Assembly (NCBI GenBank): GCA_958510875.1
Contig: OY294067.1
Span: forward strand, 199,518,524-199,582,523
Reading direction: 5' to 3'
Source: Endomychus coccineus
Lineage: Eukaryota; Arthropoda; Insecta; Coleoptera; Endomychidae
Length of the DNA: 64,000 nt
A program made the position numbers and the translations under genes. The notes under the pieces are model-generated. The model was not told the DNA's origin and did no database searches. It worked only from the letters and a program-made list of their open reading frames with translations. Below are positions 24,488 through 35,670 of the stretch, one piece after another (the first letter of the stretch is position 1; each line of letters starts with the position of its first letter).

Positions 24488-25560
24488 GCATCACTATCGT
24501 CCTATAGTTAAAATTTCGATTTTTGGGAAAATACTTGAATCTATTGTTGATGATAAGATATTATGCCATGTGTCGCCTTACCTTAGCGAGAAGCAACTTT
24601 GCTTCATATTTGGCAGATCTACAACGGCTAATGCTCTCAGGTATGTTCTATGTAACTCAGTAGATAAGAGAAAGCAAGTGGACTCAGTATATACGGACTT
24701 CTCCAAAGCATTCGATAAAGTCAATTTCTGCTTGCTTCTTAAAAAACTAGCAATGTATGGTGTTGTGGGGAATATGATGAGATGGTTCAAGTCGTTTTTA
24801 CATGGTTGTCAGCTACAAGTAGTAGGGAATGGCTTCGCATCAGAAAAATATACATCTACATCGGACATTCCAAGGGATCAAATTCAGGGCCGACGTTATT
24901 AATAATTTTTATCTATGATCTTTGTGAAATATTCAGTTCAGACAGTCTTCCATATCCTGACGACTTGAAAATATTCAGAATTATTTCATCGATGGCGGAC
25001 AGTGATTTGTTACAGAATGACCTTGATAAGCTGCTAGAATGAACCCGATTGGATAAACTCCTACTAAACTGTGATAAATTCGGTACAAGTTCATCCCCAA
25101 GAATTATCATAAATTACTCAACTACGTCATGCATATTGAATAATAAACCATTGAAAAGGGTGGAGAGTATGAGGAACCTTGGAGTGACATTCGACTATGA
25201 ACTAAATTTTAAGCTGCACGTGGATCACATAGTCAGAAAGGCATACTCTATGATGAGTTTTATTTTCCGAGTTGGTGAACAATTTGAAGCAGTGGATAGC
25301 TTCAACAAACTTTAGCTTGCCTGTGTAAGATCTCATTTGGAGTATTGCAGTGTTGTACGGTCTCCGTCGAACATTACATACATTCAGCGGTTGGAATCGA
25401 CACCAAGAAGATCAATTCGTTATCTGTTTCTTAGAGTGAATGGTCACCTGTCTGATTATGGCACTTGTCCAGAAAGGTTATGGATGTTTGACTTACAGCA
25501 GGATGAACTCAGGAGGCCAGTCCCAGACTTACTAACGTTATTCAAAATTGTATGACACAA
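24488..25560 (+). pseudogene. Jockey-like non-LTR RT, plus strand
   Basis: Starts with HHYRPIVKISIFGKILESIV (the RPI...SKxxE fingers motif), then YTDFSKAFDKVN (motif A, catalytic D residues intact). The GIPxGS motif is altered to DIPRDQIQG, and a frameshift near 24870 leads into LPYPDDLKIF at 24950-24970, where YADD has become YPDD. ORF 25049-25315 gives RNLGVTFDYELNFKLHVDHI and 25337-25555 gives MEYCSVVRSPSN, matching the thumb and C-terminus. Three frameshifts/stops break the protein. The endonuclease and ORF1 are absent (5' truncation near 24488). Confidence 0.8.
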
Positions 25561-26032
25561 ATATGATTTTAGCTGCTGACGATGATAAGCTTAAGGGCTG
25601 GGAGTACGTCCACAAGATCAATTGATCTCTTTCACATTAAGCGCAGTAATACGAATCTGGGCTCACATGATCCGCTTGCTCGAATGTGTGATGAATACAA
25701 CCGGGTTTCTAATAACCTAGATATATTTTACGATTGATTTACAGTCTTCAAAACTAATGTAATTCACACTATATTTCATCCCACTGTCGGTTGAAGGAAT
25801 GTTATGTGTAGGTATTCTATGTACGTAATATTGCACACTGTTTTTATGGGTATATTGACTATTGATGTTCATCCTTAGATGATATATGTCGACATACACT
25901 TACTATTCAACGTTATACTGTCGGTTATGGATACTTCTATCTAAATATGTACTTTCTATATTGTAATTGGACACATTGTGTCTGTTGATTGTTCTACTGT
26001 TCTAATAAATAATAAAGAGAAAATAAATAAAT
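25561..26032 (+). repeat. 3' UTR and TAAA-type tail of the non-LTR element
   Basis: Untranslated sequence after the RT remnant ends in AATAAA-like and TAAA repeats (26003-26032), marking the end of the insertion. Confidence 0.6.
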
Positions 26033-28420
26033 CATGCATTTTTAACTAGCATTGCTGCCGTTTTCTAGCATACTAAGATCAAAATCCTTAACTGTCACCA
26101 GAAGTGATATTTTGGTAATAGGAAATGACATCGAATTCATTTTGAATTTGTTTCGTGAAACACATCATACTTCTGACATACTTTTTCTGTATTCTTCAAT
26201 AGGCCTTGAAGTTTTCAAAACCAATCAGTTTCTTATAATTTCATTGCGAAAATGAAATGCGCAAGTAGTATTTGTCTTCAAAACTTATTTTGATTACACC
26301 AGAGTAAATCCTATGATGTTCACGGTGCATCGTGTGAACTAGTGGTGTTGTGGACTGTTTGGAAAAGGTAGGCATTAACATTTTTCTATCGTCGTCTCCC
26401 AACCTAGATCAGAGGTGAGAGAATCGAAAATACCTGCGCAATAGACTCGATTCGCGTATATTCACTCAAAAGGCTGAAACGTCAAGCGTTCTACATTGTT
26501 TACGCAAGCATCGCTTCATGTCACATTTTTCAGTAGTCATGCATATGAGTAAATTCTAGATGAGGTTGTAACCTTCCATCTAGAGCTGTAATATAACGAA
26601 AATCATTCACTTTAGGATCATATGCGTTAGCATGCATGTCGACAATTCTCAAATTCCGGAAACGTGAGGAAAAACTCATGCGAGTAAAATTTCTTAAGTT
26701 TTCGACAATATCTACCCATCAAATCTCAAACATCATTCTAGGCCTACATAAGACTCATTTGATGTAGTTTTGTACATCTGTTCCACAAGAGATGTATAAA
26801 ATATGACCTAAACGAAAAGAATATTATTGTTGGTTAAACAAAATTTTTACTGCATCTTACAGTTCACGTCAGAGTAAACCACGAAGGGAACTTAGATCGT
26901 TTACTTCAGAATGAATGCTGTTTCAATATTAAAACGATTCTTGTTCATATAATTGGCATTTGCGATGATTCTTATACATTTACAATGTTCGCAGTAAGTA
27001 ATGAAGACAAACCAGTTCGAATACAGGAATTTCCTGATTCCAATTTCATAGTAAAAACATGACAAGTCTTATAGTTTACTACTTCATCCATGTGATACTT
27101 TGGAATGAAAGATACAGGGCACCTAATAATGTGAGAGAGATACCTAAGACTGATTATGAGAAATGTAACGAGGCTGCCTATATTTGGTTAGTATCATGTA
27201 GTTAATATATAATTACTAGGAATTGTTCCTCAATGGTATTCCATATAGAAAAGAATAACCAATTATTCTGGTTTCATTACATCCGTTGATTGATTTATTC
27301 AATCATCTCAGCTATTTTTCATCGATCTTTAGGCTAGTGTTCATTATTATTCACATAATTAAAAGCAGATATATCTCATTCAATAAAGATACCAAGGTAG
27401 CTGGGAAGATATGTGAGAGAATGAAAATGTTCAATTAAAAATGAACTACGGTGATAAAGGAGTTCAAGTTATCAGAAGCATCTGTTACGGGCGGGTTTAG
27501 GGGCGGCGAAGGCGACCGATTGCCCATCGCCTCGTGCTGAAAGTCCTCTCGGGTTTTTGCTAGGGTCGATTGTAAAAATTTCACGGTTGAAAATAACTTG
27601 CGGTAATTACAATTTATTTTTTACCTATATGTTACCTGTCCAATATTATTGAGAACAATTGAATATTAACTCGTCTCAGGATTCACTGTAATGTTTAATG
27701 AACTCAGAAAATCAAACTGAATACACCAGCTTCAGCATATTTCTATTTAGAATCATGTACCTCATGAATAATTCGACAAAAAGAGAAGCGAGAGGTTTTT
27801 AAAAATTTCACAGTAAGCACAAACATCCATTTTTACGCTCAAACTAATGTTTCTCAAAACTTTTGGTTCAAAATAGTAATCACACATCAGGCAATAATGC
27901 TTCCCATAGTCAAATTCGGAATGTATTAATGAAATTTTCATTAGCATTCAGCGCTTATGTCTTTTAGCTGGCCACTCATCGATTTCTTCTATTGAATGAG
28001 CACTCACTACCTCTCACATACGCCTAACGTTTCTGGAGAAGCAATGACTCCTGTCGTGAAGTCAAATAGTTCAGAATAGAATAACTGTAGTTTCAATAAC
28101 TATTAAATTGAATCTTCTGCCAATAATATCTAGCAGTGAATTAGGATCAAGAAATTATAGAATTGGAATCAATCTCAATAACACTTATATTTTATGATTC
28201 ATAATCTTATTCGTTTTCTTGGTATTTTGGTTCTATATTACTAATATGAATGAGATTAGATCAGTTCCACGTTCCGACAGTTTATTTCTATCTTTATCAA
28301 ACATTGTTAAATCAATTGGAGTTTCCATGTAATATATATTTCGTCTGCAAACGCACTCCATTAATCATGTTCACCTATTATTTTCTTAATACTTGGAAAG
28401 AAATTACCATAATTAGTTTT
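26033..28420. other. No supported gene
   Basis: AT-rich with frames of 60-80 codons only. A GC-rich patch of ~80 bases at 27485-27565 contrasts with its surroundings but shows no recognisable coding or structural signature. Confidence 0.4.
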
Positions 28421-28424
28421 GCCA

Positions 28425-29057
28425 GAGTTAGAGGCCGATACACGGTGTTTTCTACCGAAACATCGGAACGCTCGGCTTGTCAACCAGGCTGACCTTCGTC
28501 TACCTATGGGACATCCGAGACCGAAGGATAACCGCAGCTTACCAAGGTGGCGTCATCAACACCTTGGTTTATCGCCGCAACGTGATGGGTGTGCAGGTCT
28601 GATGTCACCTGCAGGGCCTGTAGAAAGGCGCCTGAGACGCTTCTCCCCCTGGTGTCGGCATATCTGGCAAAAACGGTCTCGGCGTACACCCATAAGACAC
28701 TCGTACAGTATAGACCAAGAGCCGGTGCTGCTTTACATGCCAGAAGATATAGAGTCCGTTGTCGGAAACTAGAAATGCCAGATCTATTGGAATTACTAAT
28801 TTCTGACCATCAGATCAATACAAGCAAATAGGCCCGACGTTGTCTTCCTCGATGAACAAGTCAAGACTATGTATGTGATCGAATTCTCTGCTAGTGCAGA
28901 AAAGAACATGGTCATGAAAGAGGAGGAAAAATTGACAAACTATCAAGATCTCCTGTTCCAGCCCCTCACGCTATACCCAGGGCACAAGGTCGTATTAATG
29001 ATTCTGATTTCGATATTTCGGGCGTCTCCGCTGCGTTCCAACTTAAAGATCATTCCG
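28425..29057 (+). pseudogene. R2/R4-like retrotransposon C-terminus with restriction-like endonuclease
   Basis: Across frames it shows VTCRACRKAPETLL (C-x2-C start of the C-terminal zinc finger), then RPDVVFLDEQ, KTMYVIEFSASAEKNMVMKEEEKL and YQDLLFQPLTLYPGHKV. RPD plus the E of VIEFS are the expected PD-(D/E)-type catalytic residues of the restriction-like endonuclease in R2/R4/NeSL-type elements. The RT is missing upstream (5' truncation near 28425). It breaks off at ~29057 against Ty3 sequence, so the 3' UTR is lost. The same family occurs at 40165-42740 and 42741-43135. Confidence 0.8.
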
Positions 29058-29345
29058 AAATTTAATCTAACGAATCGATACTAGATATATAAATCCAATA
29101 GCAGTAGGAAATGGATCAAATGGAGATATTCGAATATGTTTAGAAGCAAGAACCTCAAGCAAATACTCTTTACCACAATTTGAAGCTCCAATGAATGTTG
29201 AAACTATTTTAGGAACGATCATCGGTTTGACAGTTTCTTCTGAGATTGCATCAAATTATTGTTCTTTGTCAATTCCATTACATGATAGCTGCATCGACTA
29301 TACAGCTTTAATAATACGAGTAGATGGGAACATTTATAGACTATA
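29058..29345 (+). pseudogene. Decayed Ty3/gypsy RT fragment, part 1
   Basis: Aligns with 62545-62795 of the intact element: NPIAV.NGSNGDIRICLEART, then LPQFEAPMNVETILG, then a DYTALIIRVDGNIYRL block. This is the fingers part of RT up to just after motif A; the VDLRHSFW motif itself is degraded. It resumes at 31190 after a ~1.8-kb interruption. Confidence 0.75.
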
Positions 29346-29539
29346 GACTTAAAGGACCCGGTGAACCTTAACTCAGACCTCTGTTAATTCTTTAATCCAA
29401 TGCGATAGACCCTAACATACGCATCAACTCAGATGGTGGTTATACTTACTACATATAAAACTTTACCACATTCAGAGTGTTTCACAAAAGTGCAATTATT
29501 TTTGGTTGTTGACTTAAGATTATAAAAAAAAAGAAGTTT

Positions 29540-30105
29540 ATGATTTCAAATACATTTATTGATTTTGAAAAATGTTGGCTTCCGGATGAATTCCGCGTCA
29601 CATTAGCTCGACTTGATGCCGACGTTTCGCCAACCAGCCAGCTTGAGACTTGAACTGAAACTGGTTCTACTGGTTGCTGTAGCCGTATTTATTATGGAAA
29701 ATTCTTCACGCTACACAGTTCACTGCCTCTATTCCGGTGGTTAACTCCGTTCCGGCACCTGACCCTGCCGTTGTGTGATCATGTGCAGAGTGGAATTTTT
29801 GAGGATGGGTTTCCAAATATTGGGGGGTAATATCGTGAGTCACGGTTCAAATTATTTGGATGTTTTTAGATTTCTATAGCTTCAAGGATCTTTCGCTGAT
29901 AGAAGTTTGGGGCTCGGGCTAGAATTTTAGCATTTTTGGAGAGGATTTGATGATGAGCGTCAAACTTGTGCTCCGCAAGTGCAGATCTACTTGTGTCACG
30001 AGGCCTTGTATAGCGCTCATGTTCTTTCACACGAGTAGCTGATGTATGACCTGTTTCACCAATGCAGACCTTACCGCAAAAACAGGGAATGCTATAAGCA
30101 CCTTC
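29540..30105 (-). pseudogene. PLE GIY-YIG domain and 3' UTR, minus strand
   Basis: Minus-strand reading from ~30105 gives AYSIPCFCGKVCIGETGHTS, then ATRVKEHERYTRPRDTSRSALAEHKFD and KILEAIEI. This is the GIY-YIG domain (Y...C-x-C...IGETG...R..EH) to its C-terminus. The 3' UTR follows down to ~29540 and contains CGAAACGTC near 29635, an equivalent of the motifs in the other PLE tails. RT is missing. It is head to head with the next copy. Confidence 0.8.
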
Positions 30106-30114
30106 TCAGTGAAG

Positions 30115-30395
30115 AGGAGGAAGAAGATATTTGATAGGTCTGTGAAACTCCCAAAATTATCTCAGTTTCACAAACTTATCAAAGATACCCTTCCCCCTCT
30201 TCACTTAGAAGGTATTTATAGCATTTCCTGTTTTAGCAGTGAAGTCTACATAGGTGAAACAGGTCATACATCAGCTACTCGTGTAAGAGAACATGAGCGC
30301 AGTACAAGGCTTCGTGACACCAGTAGATCTGCACTTGCAGAGCGCAAGTTTGACTATAATTATCAAATCCTTTTCGAAAATACATGATTCGTACT
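30115..30395 (+). pseudogene. PLE GIY-YIG domain, plus strand copy
   Basis: ORF from 30046, with KLPKLSQFHKLIKDTLPPLH then GIYSISCFSSEVYIGETGHTS, ATRVREHERSTRLRDTSRSALAERKFD. It retains the GIY and YIG motifs, the R/EH residues and some of the RT-to-nuclease linker. It is the same family as the minus copy. The two overlap as a palindrome: 29975-30105 against ~30208-30345. Confidence 0.8.
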
Positions 30396-31185
30396 CATTT
30401 ACTCTCAACTGTGTTCGAGTAAAATTTGCATATCTTCCTGAGTTTGAGGTATTTTTTGAAGTATTTGAAGACCTAGACGCTCAATAGAATTCCGTATGTA
30501 CGAAAGATCACTTCTAGACAGTGTATTGAGTAGTTCAATAGTTGACTTGTTGTCGATTCAATTTTGAAATGTCCACACTAGCATGATTATGTTCACCTCT
30601 TTGTCTCGAAAATCTAAGATAACATCAAATGATGTAGAATTTGGCGTTGCAGTTAGTTGTTGAGGAAGTCCATTTCCTCCCTTGGTTGTTCTTCAACAAA
30701 ATACATCTCCAATTTTTGAAATTATTTGAGCAAACACTTTGCTCTGCCCCTCGCTAGCCTAGCAGTTTTGTATATTTCATCTTAGATCAATTGCTTTCAA
30801 AATGATGCACTGAACTGAGGAAAATATACTAGCACTTGGTACTTAAACCAATATTTTCATTGTAATCTACAATTATCTACTTAAGATCAGCAAAACATTC
30901 CTTCATTGTACATTTAGCCGGACCTGGATAATATTTATAGGCTAGAAATTCGGGTTTCCTAGAATCAGCTAGGTAGGTACTAAATACTAAATGGAGGAAG
31001 TTTTCAAATATCATAACAGATATTCGGTCGCTGGACATTTCCGTACACTATGTATATAAAAAATATGTTATAATCCTTTCAGTTACTTACTGTCTCAGTT
31101 CATGTCCGTCCAAATAAACATAATTTCGTACTCAAAGTAAATACTCAGCTTTAATTTGCGCACTACACACTATTTAAGATAAATA
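30396..31185. other. No recognisable feature within the split Ty3 copy
   Basis: AT-rich sequence with no recognised domains. It must be insertion or unrecognisable Ty3 remains, as it sits between two parts of one pol. Confidence 0.4.
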
Positions 31186-31189
31186 TGAA

Positions 31190-31960
31190 AAGTTTTCTGT
31201 GCACTATATCGATGACAGATTGGTATGTCCTGAAAATGACGAAGTACATAGTCAACTGAACTCATATAGAATGATATAGTTTTGAGAACCTTAGACAATG
31301 CTGGTTTAGAAATAAATGTAGAAAAATGGAAATTTTATCTGAAGGAAATAATTTTTTTCACTTCTAAATCAGGATAAGAGAACGATTAGGATGGGATTGA
31401 ATAAAATAAGGTGTTTTAAAAGATCAACTTATTCAAAAACTTCAAGAGAATGTTTGGGCATGATAAATTATTTTAAAAGATTGATACCCGACCTTAGAAA
31501 GAAAGCTTTAAAATTAGTAGAAGTATTGGAAAAAAGAGGTGAAATGGAGATGGAATGAGGAAAGGACTGAAGGCATTTCCGACTGAAAGATGATTTAGCC
31601 CAGAGCTTAAAAATATACCATCCAAATAACGAATTTCCTTTTATATTGAAAACTGATGCGTCAAAACAAAAATCTAGTAGAGGCAAAATAATATAAATGA
31701 ACCAATAAGTTCTACTTCAAGAATGACGGAAGCTCATGAACGAAATTATGGTGTTACGGAATTAGAATTTGCAAGCATATTCTGCGCTAAAAAAAACTCA
31801 TATCGCGTTGACTTCAATAATGTTTGATAAATCTACTAATAGCCGAATTCGTAATAGAAGAAGATTTAGCCAACAAAATATTAGAAAATTCACGTAGAGA
31901 AAATAATCATACAGTAAGCCTCCTAGAGTGAAATTCTACGAAAGAAAACACCTCTTCATT
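31190..31960 (+). pseudogene. Decayed Ty3/gypsy RT-RNase H fragment, part 2
   Basis: Aligns collinearly with 62885-63500 of the intact element: HYIDDRLV (catalytic YIDD retained), TLDNAGLEINVEKWKFYLKE, a LGMINYFKRLIPDL segment, FILKTDASKQ (RNase H D) and RNYGVTELEFASI (RNase H E). It has many frameshifts and stops. With 29058-29345 it forms one old copy related to the 60-63.6 kb element. Confidence 0.85.
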
Positions 31961-32834
31961 AGAATTTTCTGGAGAGAGGTGCTCGAGGGGCCTCAACATT
32001 GAAAAATACAACCTTGAATATATAACTACCTATGTAACATCCGGAGTCACAGCAAGAATACAAACGATTTTCATTATCTCCTACAGACAGACAAATGATC
32101 GTCATCTGGTGAACCATGAATGAACTATATATGTTCTGGGGCCGTCGCTTGAGAACAAACAGCATACCGTCGTTCCCGCGGGAACTCTTGTATGGAAACC
32201 AGAACAGAATATGTTGAAGAATAATTATTTAAACTCCAGTTGAATCAAATATAATAAATGAAGCTAAAATAAATAAATAATCATATTGTGAAAATGCTCT
32301 ATCCTAATCGGTCTACAATCCATCGCAAAATCTGAGTATATTACTGGTAAATATATATCACAATCATACATTAAACCTGCAGAAGTATCCGACAATGAAG
32401 CATTGTGCTAAGAAAAAGAGGGAACAATGGCAGTAACAATAGGTATCCGTATATATAATAATACAATAAAGATCCTAGTAACGTCTCTTGTGAAACACAT
32501 ATTTTCATTCCGGACAAATTTTCAATGCTTTGAGGTAGAGTATTCTTACACGTCTATACATGTTATCCGTTTCTAATCATTTGCAATATATTTTCGGTGC
32601 CTACCAGTGAGATTAGTTAGTGTATATGGATCACATCTCATGTTATATATCGAAATTGATGGCACAAGTAATTTATTCTTATGTTACGTTTTCAGGTTGT
32701 GATGAATAATTTTTAACTGAATTTATTATCCGAAATGCATGTGACGTCACGATTCTACTCTTTGGACGCATTACACAATGTAGTGAGTAGGGATCGTTTT
32801 TCAGCGAATATATATTTGAAAAAGCGGATATAAA

Positions 32835-32885
32835 AACGGAATGGGTAATGAAAAAAGGAATTATGAAAGCTATTTCTCCGTATCA
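32835..32885 (+). pseudogene. Possible Ty3 integrase remnant
   Basis: One frame gives KKGIMKAISPYHPQ, resembling the integrase core motif with SPYHPQ, and it lies downstream of the Ty3 pol remnant on the same strand. The rest is too decayed to confirm. Confidence 0.25.
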
Positions 32886-33489
32886 TCCACAGATTTTCTG
32901 CCTCTTCTTACTTAGATTCTCACGATGAGCACGACCTGTGGTCTATTGCAGCATTAGTTGAGTAATCAGCTGAGCAAGTAACCATGGTACAACAAATCCT
33001 AATGGGTCCTCTCATTGAAGAAAAACTAGAAGAATTTTCTAGGTTCTCATTTGACAGCTATTCAGGAATGAAGGAAATTCTTAAAATTCATCATCTAAAA
33101 ATTCATTCACGTTATAATGACCTACAGTTACAAAACAATTCATACTCTGGATTTAAATAATTTCATCTGCCTAATTTGCTTTATCGCATTGAACATATGT
33201 TTGCATAACTGCATAGGCATATAAAACACACTTTTTCGAAAGAAGGTGGAGCTATGTGTCAATTGTCTTATGCGAGATTCATATCTTGCAAAATGGTCAT
33301 GATAATCATGATTCACAGTGAATTTATTCAAATTCATTTCAATGAATATCATGTGTCTGTACATAAACAGGAGGCATGGATACGTTGAGATTTCATAATG
33401 ACTGGTTTATATGAGTTTCACTATTATATTCAAAAAATAGATGGTAGAAGCTGTTACTTCATGGTGATTTATCATTATGATTGAAGGAA

Positions 33490-33575
33490 AGAACAATTAC
33501 TTTGTTTTCAACCCTTTTAATAATAACATGAAAAAGTGACTATAGTTTCAACATCGAAGTGCCATTATCAAACAA
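33490..33575 (-). repeat. PLE 3'-terminal fragment related to 21441-21470
   Basis: Contains GTTTCAACATCGAAGTGCCATTATCAAACA-like sequence in two parts matching the minus-strand PLE end at 21441-21475. No coding remains are attached. Confidence 0.45.
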
Positions 33576-33839
33576 ATACCATCTGTTTGATAATATTTCA
33601 TTCCGTATTTCAAGCACAAATAATTTAGTGGAGCCGACTGCAAATAATTACATTACATCATTATGTAGTGAACCGATGCGTACCAAACGTAGAGAACATT
33701 CAATGAAGATTTTAATTGTGGTATCGCATAAAATGCATTTAACATTCTATTATAGATCTGATCGATATGCGGATATTGTTGTCTATATGAATCTCTAAAG
33801 AGAGGTCGAAGATTTGGATATTCCTAAAGGAACACCATT

Positions 33840-35130
33840 CATGATGACATCAGATTTATGTAGAGGAAGAAGAATTTCTTTGTTCATCTGGATGCATACA
33901 TTTTTCTTGCTAACGCAGACTAGTTTATTCTTATGCACCATGTAATTGATTATATACATTGTTTAAATTATTTTCTCCAAGGGCCCCACCAGCTAACGCT
34001 ATAGAACGATCATCGGCAAAAATAATCACGCATCTCAAGATCTTGGATGCGGCAGCACATCATCAATAAGAAGTATGAATATTAATGATAGCCCTGAAAA
34101 CTCTTCCAAAGTTGACCCACTTCGAGGCAGCTCCGTGATCGAGCTCTCTCGCGGTGACACAAAAGTCCTCAAAGCTTGAGTGGTGAGACTATGAGGTTAT
34201 CGTCAGACCCAGGGAAATGCACTGACATTAGATGTCGCAGCGTCTCATCCGGCGAATACGTGTTCGAGGGGATCACTGGTCCTCGCTGCCGACGGCATCT
34301 CGATGATGCCCTCACAGTACGCCACGAATCTTTCTTGGAACTGTCTAGAGCTCTGTTGTAATTCTGTTGGCCAATCAAGCCAAGGTCTCACAGTCTGAAC
34401 TACGCGAGGTTCTCTCCACTTTGTTGAATGATTTTCTCACCCATTTCTGATGTTCCTCCAGTTGGGAATTCAACCAGCGTGCTTCATAGGCAGAAGTCAG
34501 GTTCGCGCACATTCCATAAGCAGCTGCATCAGTCTCTCACTGACTTCCTCAGAATAGAGGAAAATACGAGAGTCTACCACTCAATTCCTCTCTAGAAAAG
34601 TTCCTACATGGCGGCTCTCGGATTTCTATAATACTTGTACGTGTTTGAAACAGATTTTAACTCAACCAGGAGATACAGGAAGACCCTCGTATACACATTC
34701 CATATTCGGACCTAATCCTTGATTGCTCTAGAGCTACAGGTTAGTTATATTACTTCCTGCCTGCATGAGGTGAAGTAGGTAGAAGTTGATCCTATGTTCA
34801 GGACCTTCGGTGGAATGGTTATGGGGTAGCGCCCATCACTCTCAAATTGACGTCCGTGCTTCCCTACCTCATGAAGTGAGAGTTGCCGTCGCAACCCAGA
34901 GATAGAGGCACTCCCTGACCCTCATAACGTCTTACTGGTTCGACCACTTCCGCAGGTGGACGAATATTCGAGCCATAGGAGAAGTGTGCAGAGCAAATCG
35001 CCATCGTCATTCTGACTACTTCAATGAGATGCCACATCTTAACTACCAGATCCCTGTGACAGGAGTGCGCCACCGGAAATACGTCTTGAAGATGCACGCT
35101 CTTGGCACCTTCTCAGAAGTGCGTTAGTGT
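33840..35130 (-). pseudogene. LOA/R1-type non-LTR remnant: AP endonuclease and RT fragments
   Basis: Minus-strand frame 35097-34864 reads VPLSLGCDGNSHFMRWGSTDVN across a single stop: the conserved GCDxNAHHxxWGS block of AP-like endonucleases, here with the His changed. Frame 34378-34169 reads DSWRTVRASSRC, then SNTYSPDETLRHLMSVHFPGS, the linker typical of LOA/R1/I-type elements. Further down a FADDRSIALAGG segment (~34020) looks like the RT YADD region. RT motif A is missing. Internal deletions, stops and frameshifts make it non-functional. Confidence 0.65.
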
Positions 35131-35590
35131 AACGTATCTTTTCGTTGGCGTATGCCTCTCACACGTCCATGTTAAGCCCATGTCTCTTGAATAAAGCATA
35201 CATTCATTTTGAGCTCAAAGAGCCTTTTATGTGGTACGGCATCGGCAGTTGAAGATTTGCCATGCTGCAGGTTAGCCGGAATAAAGTTTATTTTGCCATT
35301 TATCCTAGCTAGGTGAAGATGCACGTATCCTAGGTCCTCAGTACCTCAACAATATTTTTGGTGGTTGAGTGTGATTATTACTTATCCATAGTGTTATTAG
35401 TGTATCTACAGTGTGAACTCTTTCATAGCTCATTAGTGACAATGAATTTCTGGTCGGTTGAGTTCAACCATCAGAAATTTCAAATACGTAATCCGGTTTC
35501 TATGAATCAGGAAAAACTCCAGCTCAATTGAACTATTAACTGTATCAGATAAAGTTTAACCAATGAACGTGGCTATTGCTTTCAGTAATT
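35131..35590. other. No supported gene
   Basis: Sequence between the LOA/R1-like remnant and the TA tract; its beginning may be further decayed 5' sequence of that element, since base composition stays relatively GC-rich to ~35300. Confidence 0.35.

Positions 35591-35593
<3 letters not shown>

Positions 35594-35667
<74 letters not shown>
35594..35667. repeat. (TA)n microsatellite, ~74 bp
   Basis: Uninterrupted TA alternation. Confidence 0.98.
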
Positions 35668-35670
<3 letters not shown>

